Shown: positions 16,721 through 26,855, counted from the stretch's first letter. The stretch is 64,000 nt of DNA from a sulfur-oxidizing endosymbiont of Gigantopelta aegis (GCF_016097415.1 NZ_JAEHGE010000001.1:2777157-2841156); one strand, 5' to 3'. Numbers and translations are program-made. The notes: generated by a model not told the origin, from the letters alone.

Positions 16721-18238
16721 TTATGAAGCCTGGTGCCGTATGAAACAGTATCAACAGGATAAGCTGAACGTAGGTCAGATTGCACAAAAGATGGATCTCA
16801 GATCACCGCACAGTAGAGAGCTGGCTACAGGAAAAACATTATCGACCACGGAAACCGGCAGCACAAAACAGCAAACTCGATCCCTATAAGGATGATATTG
16901 TCAGTTTGCTGGAAAAGCATGCTTATACGGCGACTCAGCTCTTTCAACGAGTACAGGAGGAGGGTTATGACGGGAGCTACTCTGTGGTCAAACGTTATGT
17001 TCATCAGGTTCGACCCAAACGAAAGCCCGCTTTTTAACCTTAGCCTTTGCACCAGGTGAAGCTGCTCAGGTTGACTGGGGCCTGTACAAAACCATTCAAG
17101 TGGGTGAAACCACTCGCAAGCTGAACTTCTTTGTGATGGTGTTATGCCATTCCAGAATGATGTACGTAGAATTCACTTTATCACAAAGCATGGAACACTT
17201 TCTGGCCTGTCATCAACATGCTTTTGAGTTCTTTGGTGCCGTGCCGGAAAAAGTCATGATTGATAATTTGAAGACGGGCGTTCTCTCTCGCCCTGCAGGA
17301 GAAGATATTGTTTTTAACCCTAAATACTTAGACTTTGCACATCATTATGGTTTTAGAATTAAAGCCTGTGGCGTTCGTAAGGGCAATGAAAAGGTCGGGT
17401 TGAAAACGGGGTGGGTTATGTCAAAAAAACTTCCTCAATGGCCTGGAGTTGACTCAGTTTGAGATCTTGAATCCAGCCATTAAAATCTGGATGGCTGACA
17501 TTGCTAATGTGCGCATCCATGGCGAAACCCGAAAAAGCCAGTGGATTGTTTGCCTGAAGATGTGCAGGCCATGCGCTCTTTGCCCATTAACCGATATGAC
17601 ATTGCACGGATTGAAACCGTCCGCCGACCGAACAAACTGTTTCGCATCAGTCTGGATTCTAACCGCTATTCAGTGCCCGCAGAATATGCCAGCCAGTCAC
17701 TGACCTTAAAAATCTATCCCGAGCGACTTTGTGTTTATGATCAGGAAAAACTCATTGCCCGACACATTCGCAGCTTTGAGCGCCATCGTGATTTTGAAGA
17801 TCCGGACCATCCCAAAGAATTGCTAGCCCAGCGCAGACGTTCAGAAGATCAAAACTGTTTCAACGCTTTATTGCACTGTCACCTCGTGCCAGTGATTACT
17901 ATCAAAAGCTGGCTCAGAAGCGTTTAAACCCTAAAGTTCATGTGCGAAAGATTGTTGGCCTCAGTGAAATCTATGGCATTGAAGCCACTGAACGAGCCAT
18001 GCTGGATGCCTTTGTCTTTGAAGCCTTCAGTAGTGAGTATGTGGCCAATTTATTGGAACAGCGACTCAACAAATTACCCGAAGCAGGTGCTTTGCATTTA
18101 ACCCGCAGTGAAGACTTACTCGACATTACGTTAGAAAAACCCGACATCAATATTTATCAACCTAAAGAAATCAAAGGAACAACTTATGACTCAACCATCC
18201 AGTTTGAAACAAAACAATCAAACAAAGAAGAAAAGTGA
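16713..18238 (+). pseudogene. istA: IS21 transposase IstA, multiply frameshifted
   Basis: Starts MIDYEAWCRMKQYQ at an ATG preceded by GGAGG. All IstA parts are present but in different frames: helix-turn-helix (16713-16900), DDE core with AQVDWG, VMIDNLKTGV and the Glu of KGNEK (17050-17400), and the C-terminal domain (17450-18238). Breaks lie near 16800, 17035, 17395, 17535 and 17850. Several are single-base changes, so no full-length transposase can be made without recoding. Confidence 0.85.
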
Positions 18239-19010
18239 AGCCATTCAAATGATGCTTGATATGCCCACTGATAAAGAAGTCGAAAGACTACTTGAACAGT
18301 TGAAATACTTTAAGTTGCCTGGTATTGCCGAGCATTATGAAGAGACGGCTTTAAAGGCTAATAAAGACAGTTGGTCTCATGTTAATTACCTGACTCAGTT
18401 AATTGAGTTGGAAAATAATAGGCGACAGGAAAGAGCAATTGAACGTAAAGTGAAAACGGCTCGATTCCCATTTGTGAAAACACTACAGCAGTTCAGTTGG
18501 AACTGGCCAAAGAAAATTAATCAACTGCAGATCAAGGATCTCTTTCGGCTACAGTTTTTAAAGCAACACACTAATATTATTTTACTGGGTGGCGTTGGCT
18601 TAGGAAAAACGCATCTGGCCACCGCCTGTCATCATGCCTGTCTCAATGGAAAACGGGTCTTGTTTACAAATACGGTGGATGCCATTAACTCACTCATTGT
18701 GGCACAGAAATCGGGTCGTTTGAAACTGGAAATGCGCAAATACATTAAACCTGAAATCCTCATTTTAGATGAACTGGGCTACTTACCCATTGATAAGAAT
18801 GGAGCCGATATGCTGTTTCAAATCATCTCTGGTCGTTATGAAGTGGGCTCAACGGTGATCACCACCAATCGTGCCTTTAAGGACTGGCCAGAGATCTTTA
18901 ACAATGACAGCACATTGACCTCAGCATTGCTGGATAGATTACTGCATCATGCTCAGACAGTGGTTATTGAAGGAAAAAGCTATCGTATGAAAGATCAGAT
19001 TGAAAGTTAA
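18186..19010 (+). CDS. istB: IS21 helper ATPase IstB
   Basis: 274 residues, intact. AAA+ ATPase related to DnaC: Walker A GGVGLGKTH, Walker B ILILDELGYLP, sensor region STVITTNRAFKDW. It delivers target DNA to IstA. Preceded by AGGA and overlapping the end of istA by ~50 bases. The first ~20 residues are Gln/Lys-rich and may be optional; an ATG at 18249 is a possible shorter start. Confidence 0.93.
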   Translation: MTQPSSLKQNNQTKKKSEAIQMMLDMPTDKEVERLLEQLKYFKLPGIAEHYEETALKANKDSWSHVNYLTQLIELENNRRQERAIERKVKTARFPFVKTLQQFSWNWPKKINQLQIKDLFRLQFLKQHTNIILLGGVGLGKTHLATACHHACLNGKRVLFTNTVDAINSLIVAQKSGRLKLEMRKYIKPEILILDELGYLPIDKNGADMLFQIISGRYEVGSTVITTNRAFKDWPEIFNNDSTLTSALLDRLLHHAQTVVIEGKSYRMKDQIES

Positions 19011-19150
19011 AGGGAAGTCATTCAAATCCCAGATCATGACTTGATCTGGGAGTCATTGAGGTGATCTGGCCGAAACAATTTCAAATGGCCAACTCTTTAC
19101 AAATTCACGAGACCGCTGTCACCACTGTTTTAATTTTACGAGATCATAAT

Positions 19151-19169
19151 ACGAATCATTATCATTTGC
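19151..19169 (-). promoter_or_regulatory. Fur-like box, original promoter region of the porin operon
   Basis: The minus strand reads GCAAATGATAATGATTCGT, matching the 19-bp Fur consensus at 13 positions, including the central AATGATAAT. It lies just beyond the right end of IS21. Without the IS it would sit ~50 bp upstream of the porin start, so the porin/FMN-binding/PepSY operon was probably iron-repressed. The stretch 19011-19429 has no gene. It holds the IS21 right end, this box, a metal-regulon box and a 15-bp repeat. Confidence 0.55.
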
Positions 19170-19230
19170 AATAGTATTACTTAAATATTTCCTAATTAAC
19201 TAATTGATTAAAAATAATCAAATGTGAATT

Positions 19231-19278
19231 TTATTTAATCTTCGTGTAAGGTTTGAGTAAGAATTGATATGGGATAAT
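19231..19278 (+). promoter_or_regulatory. Metal-regulon promoter of the first 61-residue membrane protein
   Basis: Box ATTTAATCTTCGTGTAAGG (19233-19251) followed by a GATAAT hexamer at 19273-19278. The hexamer starts 27 nt after GTAAG, exactly as in the promoter at 20921. A ~150-nt leader with a tandem repeat follows before the start codon. Confidence 0.6.
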
Positions 19279-19305
19279 AACGAGAAAAATAATTAATATA
19301 AATTT

Positions 19306-19416
19306 CTGAACTATTAAATTCTGAACTATTAAATTCTGAACTATTAAATTCTGAACTATTAAATTCTGAACTATTAAATTCTGAACTATTAAATTCTGAA
19401 CTATTAAATTCTGAAC
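19306..19416 (+). repeat. 15-bp tandem repeat in a 5' leader, 7.4 units
   Basis: CTGAACTATTAAATT is repeated seven times without a mismatch plus six more bases. It lies between the promoter and the ATG at 19430. Perfect identity points to recent expansion. It contains no open frame of its own in the sense direction (TAA lies near the unit end), so it would be untranslated leader. Confidence 0.95.
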
Positions 19417-19429
19417 AAAAGAGCAGACC

Positions 19430-19615
19430 ATGATAAATAAAGGCAATGAAAATTTCACAATCAAACTATTATTTATACTGCTAATCACCCTATTATTAAT
19501 AGTATTAACTTTAATGTGGACACAACATAAAAAGTACCACAACTATCAAACAAACCAATATGGCCATTCTGAGGTGGTATTAATAAGTAATGAGGCGAGC
19601 AAGAAATTAAAATAG
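19430..19615 (+). CDS. Small single-span membrane protein, paralogue of 21054-21239
   Basis: 61 residues: charged N-terminus, one hydrophobic helix (KLLFILLITLLLIVLTL), then MWTQHKKYHNYQTNQYGHS with many His, Tyr, Asn and Gln. The same plan and motif (M-W-[ST]-Q-x-H-x-Y-x-N) recur in the second 61-residue protein. The helix is N-terminal with no clear cleavage site, so it is probably a membrane peptide with its tail outside the cytoplasm. The family is not recognised. The shared metal box suggests a role in metal stress. AGAGCAG precedes the ATG. Confidence 0.7.
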   Translation: MINKGNENFTIKLLFILLITLLLIVLTLMWTQHKKYHNYQTNQYGHSEVVLISNEASKKLK

Positions 19616-19658
19616 ATTTATTTTAATTAAAGACTGTAAGCAATTGAAATAAAATCAT

Positions 19659-20654
19659 TTAATGACTATTGCCATGATAAAAAGAATAGGTATTGCGACC
19701 AAGAGATTTAGCGTGATACATCGCATCATCCGCCTGTTTTAATAACTCACTTGAATCAGTCGTGTCATAAGGATAGAGGCTGACACCCACACTAGCACCT
19801 ATATTAATTTGTTGTGACTTAAGATGAAAAGGTAAATGCATTGCCTGTATGATATTTTTAGCTATCAGTGAAATGGTCTGCTCATCAGACAGTGAGTTAA
19901 TAATCATCACAAATTCATCACCGCCTACTCTTGCTAAGAAGTCACTACTACGCTTAACATTATTCATTCTTTGGGCAGCCATTTTTAGGATGGAATCACC
20001 AACATCATGACCATAAGTATCATTAACCGCTTTAAAACCGTCAAAGTCAATGAATAATAAAGCAACAGACATCTCATTACGTTGGGCATAAATGAGCGTC
20101 TGATTTAAGCGTTCATTGAGCAATAGGCGATTCGGAAGTCCGGTTAGATGATCGTGAAATGCCAAGTGCGCTAATTGTTCATCTCTGTCATCGGTATCAG
20201 AAATATCACTGAACACCCCAAAATGATACATTATCTTGCCCGACTTATTTTTGATGACATTGATTGTCAGGAGTTCAAGAAAAACCTCACCATTTTTACG
20301 CTTATTCCACACTTCTCCCTGCCATTGTCCTGTATTTTTAAGTGACTTCCAGAGTCTTTCATAAAATTGTTTGTTATGGCGCCCAGACTGTAAAAAACGA
20401 GGATTATGTCCCATAGATTCGGCCTCACTATAACCTGTGATTTTACTATAAGCATCATTCACACCGATTATTTTATGCTGGCTATCCGTCACTAACATAC
20501 CGTCAGATGAATGGTTATAAATAAGTGAGCTATTAAAGGTATTTTGATTAGTAAAATAAGAAGTAAATGAAGTCATAGCACAACTCAGTTTGTGCATGAA
20601 TAATGATAATAGGCCAATAACCCATTGCATTAAATGACTCAATGACATTCTCAT
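19659..20654 (-). CDS. PAS-GGDEF diguanylate cyclase
   Basis: N-terminal hydrophobic segment (HLMQWVIGLLSLFMHKL), a PAS domain (YNHSSDGMLVTDSQHKIIGV, with GYSEAE and a PAC-like GQWQGEVWNKRKNGE), then GGDEF: HDHLTGLPNR, FIDFDGFKAVNDTYGHDVGD, and an intact RVGGDEF catalytic loop. Makes c-di-GMP. The start chosen is ATG 20654, preceded by GGGGAAG at seven bases; a GTG at 20678 would add eight residues. No RxxD inhibitory site is obvious just before GGDEF. It is encoded on the strand opposite to the metal genes and may be unrelated. A PilZ-type c-di-GMP receptor candidate lies at 42032-44176. Confidence 0.9.
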   Translation of the reverse strand: MRMSLSHLMQWVIGLLSLFMHKLSCAMTSFTSYFTNQNTFNSSLIYNHSSDGMLVTDSQHKIIGVNDAYSKITGYSEAESMGHNPRFLQSGRHNKQFYERLWKSLKNTGQWQGEVWNKRKNGEVFLELLTINVIKNKSGKIMYHFGVFSDISDTDDRDEQLAHLAFHDHLTGLPNRLLLNERLNQTLIYAQRNEMSVALLFIDFDGFKAVNDTYGHDVGDSILKMAAQRMNNVKRSSDFLARVGGDEFVMIINSLSDEQTISLIAKNIIQAMHLPFHLKSQQINIGASVGVSLYPYDTTDSSELLKQADDAMYHAKSLGRNTYSFYHGNSH

Positions 20655-20920
20655 AAACTGACTTCCCCAAGTATTCACTCATTTAAGCAATGCAGCATTG
20701 AAGCTGTAATGCCAGATGAATATTTATTTAAATTACGCTTATTTCTAAGCATAATTTCACATTAGGATTATCTAATTTGATCAAAAAAACATCAACAGCC
20801 TAAAGGTATACAGTTTTAAAGCCTCATTTGAGACTAAAGTCTATTTTCTTTAAGCCTATGATTATAATAGCAGATTTGTAATTTTTTTCATTGATATGTC
20901 TCACACAAGAAACCTAAATT

Positions 20921-20970
20921 ATATTTAATGATGGTGTAAGGTTAGCGACAGAATTCTTATGTGATAATAC
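20921..20970 (+). promoter_or_regulatory. Metal-regulon promoter of the small-protein/two-component operon
   Basis: Box ATATTTAATGATGGTGTAAGG followed by GATAAT at 20963, 27 nt after GTAAG. The stretch GTAAGGTTAGCGACA is identical to that in the cytochrome promoter (minus strand, 4616-4630). The rest of 20655-21053 shows no gene; only AT-rich leader sequence was seen. Confidence 0.65.
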
Positions 20971-21053
20971 AGCCATAGAAAGAAATTAAACCTTAAGTCA
21001 ATCTAAACCTGACTCAATTAAAAAAACGACAAAAAAATTAAGGAGAAATAGTC

Positions 21054-21239
21054 ATGAAAAACACTCACAAGCTAAATATAACATTAAATGCATTGGTTCT
21101 TCTGCTACTGGCATTATTTTTTCTGGCAGGCACTATGATGTGGTCACAAAGTCATCAATACCAGAATCATAGTTATATGCATCAAGATAGTTCCTACGGT
21201 CAGTTTAACTCCATGACTTGGAATAAAGCGGGTCAATAG
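21054..21239 (+). CDS. Small single-span membrane protein, paralogue of 19430-19615
   Basis: 61 residues: KLNITLNALVLLLLALFFLAGTMMWSQSHQYQNHSYMHQDSS. One hydrophobic helix, then a His/Tyr/Asn/Gln/Met-rich tail that could bind metal. Preceded by AAGGAG at seven bases, so the start is firm. It opens the operon that continues with a SHOCT protein, a DUF4399 protein and the CusR/S-like genes. Not a family I recognise. Confidence 0.75.
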   Translation: MKNTHKLNITLNALVLLLLALFFLAGTMMWSQSHQYQNHSYMHQDSSYGQFNSMTWNKAGQ

Positions 21240-21308
21240 TATAAAAGTAATAATTAAATCAAAATAATATAAGGCTATAAATTTTAATTTTATCTCTGGA
21301 GGTGTATC

Positions 21309-21512
21309 ATGTTGTGGCTACTTTTATTAGTTGTTTTCGGTGCATTATATCTGTCCCACCAATCCGGTTATCTGGCTCAGACACTGCCTGAGTCACATAG
21401 AAAACAAAAAAATGCACAGGACGTTCTCGATGAACGCTATGCACGCGGTGAATTAGATACCGATGAATATGAGTCAATGAAAGCAACACTGACTCATAAT
21501 CAGACTCACTAA
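21309..21512 (+). CDS. Small SHOCT-domain membrane protein
   Basis: 67 residues: N-terminal helix MLWLLLLVVFGALYLS and a C-terminal SHOCT motif (AQDVLDERYARGELDTDEYESM). Strong ribosome site (GGAGG) before the ATG. Resembles the SHOCT half of the 4762 gene but without the repeat linker. Probably a membrane adaptor in the metal-response operon; no biochemical role is known to me. Confidence 0.82.
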   Translation: MLWLLLLVVFGALYLSHQSGYLAQTLPESHRKQKNAQDVLDERYARGELDTDEYESMKATLTHNQTH

Positions 21513-21580
21513 TTCTTTATCATGAGCAAAACTGGCGGTATAAAAGAGCTTTCTTTTATGCCGTTTTATTGGAATTATCA

Positions 21581-22015
21581 ATGACACTCAATTTAACTGG
21601 CATTACTTTTTATATAGTCTTACTTAATATCGTCATATTTAGTGCAGATATTTCTGCTCATGGGATTCCTGTCCCCATGAATGCCTCAACGTCTATAAAC
21701 TCACCGGCAGATGGCGATACTGTTAGCTCCCCTTTTCTGGTTAAATTCAGCGTTAGAAATTTTATGATCGCACCATCGGGTGAGAATGTTAATCGTGCCG
21801 GTCACTATCATCTTTTAATTAACGTCATTGAGCCGGTAAATTATCATGAAAGTCTGCCTTTTGATCAACAGCACTTAGATTTTGAACAAGGTGAATCAGA
21901 AGTATTACTCAAGTTACCTAAAGGTAAGCATCGCCTACAGCTAGTAGTGGGGGATCAAACTCACGAACCCATAAAGCCCTTGGTTTCTAATCCTATTACC
22001 ATTACTGTTAAATAA
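21581..22015 (+). CDS. DUF4399 secreted protein
   Basis: Signal peptide (TGITFYIVLLNIVIFSADISAHG), then a single beta-rich domain: INSPADGDTVSSPFLVKFSV, NRAGHYHLLINV, LKLPKGKHRLQLVVGDQTHEP, ending ITITVK. This matches DUF4399, a small periplasmic domain with conserved His residues and unknown function. Start at ATG 21581; the TTG at 21569 is in frame but has no better ribosome site. Formerly followed at ~70 bases by the response-regulator gene; an IS1595-type element now separates them. Confidence 0.8.
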   Translation: MTLNLTGITFYIVLLNIVIFSADISAHGIPVPMNASTSINSPADGDTVSSPFLVKFSVRNFMIAPSGENVNRAGHYHLLINVIEPVNYHESLPFDQQHLDFEQGESEVLLKLPKGKHRLQLVVGDQTHEPIKPLVSNPITITVK

Positions 22016-22040
22016 AAAGCTAAATAAGAAGAAAAAATTA

Positions 22041-23081
22041 CTTGATTACCCACAAAGCTCCGCCATATTTCGATAATTATACTATAATTATACTATAATT
22101 AAAGTATAGATTATGTGTGGAGTAGAATGATGTCAAAAAATAAAATTCAGTTTCAAGAAGGTTATAGTTTATTTGAGCTTTTTAATGATTATGGCACTGA
22201 CAAACAGTGCCGACAAGCCTTATTTAAATGGAAATTTCCTGATGGATTTGTTTGCCCAGAGTGTGGCAATAAGACTTATTGCACTCTAGAACATCGCCAT
22301 CTTTATCAGTGCCACCATTGTCATCATCAGACATCAGCAACCTGTGGGACAATATTTGATAGTACCAAACTGCCTTTATCTAAGTGGTTTTTAGCGATTC
22401 ATCTTATGACTCAATTGAAGACAGCGGTTTCAGCATTAGAATTAAAGAGACAGCTTAAGGTAAGCTACAATACAGCCTGGAGTATGAAACAAAAGATCAT
22501 GCAGGTTATGAAAGAACGTGATGACAGTAAACCTTTATCAGGCATCATTCAAATTGATGATGCCTACTGGGGTGGTGAGCACAGAGGCGGCTCCAGAGGT
22601 CGTGGTTCAGAAAATAAAACACCGTTCGCAGCCGTTTCTACTAATGAAGATGGACACCCGATTGCAATGAATTTAAATGTGCTTAAAGGGTTTAAATCCA
22701 GTGAAATAAAACGATGGGCACAAACTCATTTAACACCTGGAAGTACTGTTTACTCAGATGGGTTAAATTGTTTTCCTGCGGTTAAAGAAGCTGACTGTAA
22801 GCATGTTCCAATCGTCACGGGTGGTGGTGCGGCAAGTGTTGATAAAATTGAGTTTATCTGGGGTTAACACTATGATAGGTAATATTAAAAACTCTATGAA
22901 GGGAAGCTATCATTCCATTAACTCAAAACATTTACCTCGGTATCTTGCTGAATTTTGTTATCGGTTTAATAGACGCTTTAACTTAAAAGACATGATGCCA
23001 AGGTTTTTTATGCGTGGCGATGAAAACGCCACCTATGAATGGAAAGCTCCTAAAAATGGCGGAGCTTTATGGGTAATCAAG
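22041..23081 (+). mobile_element. IS1595-family element with 8-bp target duplication
   Basis: Terminal inverted repeats of ~27 bp with one mismatch: CTTGATTACCCACAAAGC at the left and, inverted, CTTGATTACCCATAAAGC at the right. Target duplication AAAAATTA at 22033-22040 and 23082-23089. Length 1041 bp. The right duplication overlaps the A of the response-regulator ATG, so the element has moved that start codon away from its leader. Confidence 0.93.
22130..23080 (+). pseudogene. IS1595-family (ISXO2-like) transposase, frameshifted
   Basis: N-terminal zinc ribbon (CPECGNKTYC...YQCHHCHHQ), then the ISXO2-like DDE domain (IIQIDDAYWGGEHRGG, TVYSDGLNCF). A G-run of four instead of three at ~22859 shifts the frame (FIWG-stop instead of FIWVNTMIGNIKNSMKG). 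The C-terminal part (YRFNRRFNLKDMM) continues in another frame without an obvious stop inside the element. Start at ATG 22130 after GGAG; ATG 22127 is also possible. Confidence 0.85.
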
Positions 23082-23088
23082 AAAAATT

Positions 23089-23321
23089 ATGCGTATATTA
23101 TTAATTGAAGACGATATCAGTGTTGCTGATTTCATTATCAAAGGCCTCGGTGAAAACAATCATGTTGTCGATCATCAGGCCGACGGCAAAGAAGGATTAT
23201 TTTTTGCCACCACGGAAAACTACGATGTTATGATCGTGGATAGAATGCTCCCAGGCATCGAAGGCTTAACCATTATACGTACTATACGCGCCTCAAATAT
23301 AAAAAACCCCCGTTATTATAC
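23089..23321 (+). pseudogene. OmpR-family response regulator, N-terminal half of split gene
   Basis: MRILLIEDDISVADFIIKGL, acidic pocket DD and the phospho-accepting Asp in DVMIVDRMLPGIEGL: the first ~74 residues of a receiver domain. The frame then enters the left end of the 9.66-kb transposon. The rest (IILSAMADVEQ...) resumes at 32986. One extra C (run of five at 23307-23311) also throws the two halves out of frame, so simple excision would not restore the gene. The start codon touches the IS1595 target duplication. Confidence 0.93.
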
Positions 23322-23374
23322 CAAGCCGATAAACAAAGGTGTTGATATTTTTGTATAAAAACACCCATATTTGC

Positions 23375-25263
23375 TCAAAGTAATGAATTTCCAAGTTTAG
23401 AAATAGTTTTTAACAATGCTTGTCTTTTGATTTTGTTATCTTCATTATGTGCTACTTCACTTAATGCTGATAACTCTTTATGTTTCTTATTATCTGCATC
23501 AAATTCTGGTAAATTCATGTGTTTAAACACATTACCCACTTGAATTGAAATATTATGACTATCAATAAAAGCTTGTACTGTAGAGCTGTTTAGTAAACCA
23601 CAAAGATAATAGGCTGGCTCTGAATCATAAAAATCAACAAAAAACAATTTGTGGTCGGGAACAAAAACTTTTTGACCACTGATAGGATCGTTACCTTTTG
23701 TAATGACTGCCGCTCTAAATGATTTATTGCCAGGCTGTTCAGGCCATACCACTTTAAATGGTGCGAAAGTATAACTGCCAACATTTGAAATACAGAAATA
23801 AAGGTGCGTGTTCTGTCATTCGTTTGCTATATGTTGATCTTAAAATAAGCTGGTCTTGATAGGTGCTAAAAAATCCTTCACACTTTGGTTTGTCTTCCAT
23901 GTCATTTTCACAATCTTCTAATAACTGTTTTGTGATCCCCTTATTAGGCACCAGTACATATAAATCTTTTTTGATTGAGACATAACATTCCTGTATATCT
24001 CCAGCCCCTTAACTAAAGGATATAGAAAATCAGGTTCTATCCAAAACTTTCTTGCTGGTTTTACTTTTTCATTTCTTCCAAAGTCAGGGCAGGTTTTAAT
24101 TTGCACCAAATTATTATTTTTATTTGTATCAATAATTTTTACAAAATAAATACCATTTAATTCTGTGGTTACTCCTTTTCTGCCGTTAACCCAAGTGCTT
24201 GCACCAGTGATCTTTTAAATGCTTTAAAACCACCTTTCGGTGTAATAGCCCATGGTGAATCACCTCCCGTAACAGGGGTTGCCTCACACTTATCAATGTC
24301 AACTGAATCAAGAGCTTCTTGTTTTGTGAGGTGAGCAGGGATTGCTTTTTATTTCCTTTAGCCGCTTCCCATATAGCATAGGGTATAGGATATTTTATTG
24401 TGTTACCTTTGCATTTTTTAGCAATAAAAATAGCTGTTTTATTGGCTGCATCAGGAAATGGCTTTAAAGCTTTTAGATCATCAATCCCTACAGGTTGAAT
24501 GATCTGATTATTTCCGATATAAAATGATCGAAAACCTGCTGAAGATGGTGATTGAAAATGAGTTTGCGTGATAACAAATGCTAAAATTCCGTCTTCATCT
24601 TTGAGCCATTTATCTGCAACGGTATAGGTGATCATTCCTGATATATCAAGTTCATTTCCACCATGAAATTTTGTTTTTGAGAAAATTCCATAATGATCAC
24701 AGGTTGGCTTTATACGTTCACGGTATAATTCGGGTAATTTTGACCATCTGACCCAAGGTGGATTACCAACAACCACATCAAACTTTCCTGCAATAGCAGA
24801 CAGAAGAAATTACGCACTATACGAAACCAGATACCATTCCAGTTTCTTTCATGTAAATCCAGAATTTTTTTCATAAGTATGCTTGAGTGGTGATCTCCAT
24901 TCTTTCATTTCATTGGATGTAATTAATTTTTTTGTATTAATTTTTTTCTGTCTCACGCCACTGAGTACTTTTTGAAACTAAATTATCCATTAGTAAAAAT
25001 ACGGAATCTAAACGACTTCTATCAAAAGCCAATTCTGAAGGCAATAAAATTTCAAGATCGGCTACTTCACTACCAATTTTATAAGAGACAATCAATTCAT
25101 CTTTTTAGGATTTCGAGCTGGGGAATACACTGCATCCGCTAAAAGAATCGGTATTTCTATATCTGTTCCTTTGTTATTGTCTAATAAATCAGAAATAGCG
25201 ATTAATATATTCACTCGGGCAGTCTGGACTGCTAAAGGATTTAAATCAAAGCCCCAGACATTG
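23375..25263 (-). pseudogene. Transposon-borne DNA methyltransferase, C-terminal part
   Basis: Contains the FDLNPLAVQTARVNIL segment (SAM-binding motif region), the catalytic NPPW motif (VVGNPPWVRWSKLPELY) of N6-adenine methylases, and a target-recognition-like C-terminus (LCGLLNSSTVQAFIDSHN). The frame is broken near 25090, 24960, 24850, 24240, 24000, 23850 and 23750, mostly at A-runs. Continues the N-terminal half at 26856-28143 across IS3 copy 2; removing that IS joins the two in frame (LEVLKHIINNVWGFDLNP). A type IIG-like restriction-modification or orphan methylase is possible; no separate nuclease motif was confirmed. Confidence 0.8.
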
Positions 25264-25629
25264 TGATGTGTCAACGGACAGTTTTCTAAATATTTTTTGG
25301 CTGTTTCAAGTGATTTTTGTCATTTTGTATTTCCTATCATTTTAGTTTCTCATGTTAACTTTAAACAGATGAAGAGAAAGGGCTTTGCCCTCTGGAACTT
25401 TTGTCATTTTGTATTTCCTATCATTTTAGTTTCTCATGTTAACTTTAAACAGATGAAGAGAAAGGGCTTTGCCCTCTGGAACGATAGAGCCGTTCCATTC
25501 ACCCAAGGTATTTTCACAACGGTAATGATCCTGTTACAATATCTTCACGGCACAGGCTGAGGAGCCGATGGCCGTCAACGGTAATGGGCGGCATTTATGT
25601 CGCCTTTTACCCCTCTTCAATCAATCGAT

Positions 25630-26493
<864 letters not shown>

Positions 26494-26534
26494 AAAGTTT
26501 CCCTTGCAAAGTACGCTGTGGCCTTTTTAATAAA

Positions 26535-26789
26535 TCACGCTCCTGAATCTTTTGCCAATTCTTTTTTCAGACGTTTTACTTCATCATAAATGTGTTCATC
26601 ACTTCTATTGGCTACCGTCTTCACCGGTTTGGAATATTTACTGATCCAGGTATGTAGAGTATTTACATTAACACCTAGCTCCCTGGCAGTCTGAGAAACA
26701 GGTTGATCCGTCTCATTAGCTAATTTGACAGCTGATTCTTTAAATTCTGATGTATAGCTTTTATTCGGTTTTTTTGTTTGATCATTCAT
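26535..26789 (-). pseudogene. IS3 copy 2 transposase orfA, truncated by small deletion
   Basis: MNDQTKKPNKSYTSEFKESA with the helix-turn-helix SQTARELGVNVNTLHTW. Two bases are missing near 26549 compared with the other copies, which ends the frame early (AKDSGA). Confidence 0.8.
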
Positions 26790-26855
26790 TTTAGGTCACA
26801 CTTTTTATCTTTTAGTTATTTTAAGTTGTGTGTCCGGTTAAGTATAACCACATTA

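Larger units (their letters stand above)
15640..19121 (+). mobile_element. IS21-family element with accessory genes, 6-bp target duplication
   Basis: Ends TGTCAGGGGTCTCCTGAA (left) and, inverted, TGACAGCGGTCTCGTGAA (right), with a second matching inner block TTGGCCATTTGAAA at both ends. The target duplication CCACTG is present at 15634-15639 and 19122-19127. Length 3482 bp, longer than typical IS21 (2-2.5 kb) because two accessory genes precede istA. istA is frameshifted and istB is intact. The insertion separates the porin from its upstream region. Confidence 0.92.

Noticed and set aside
19306-19416. 15-bp repeats as a CRISPR-like or iteron array
   Set aside because: No spacers, no rep or cas gene nearby; it is a simple tandem repeat in a leader.
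19231-19542. Minus-strand open frame of 103 codons with IVQNL repeats
   Set aside because: It arises from reading the 15-bp repeat backwards and overlaps a promoter; no ribosome site or homologous motif.
25297-25560. Plus-strand small protein ([15 protein letters not shown] twice) repeated in several IS copies
   Set aside because: Antisense reading of the noncoding tail of the IS3 element; the apparent repeat is the 84-bp duplication, and no ribosome site is present.
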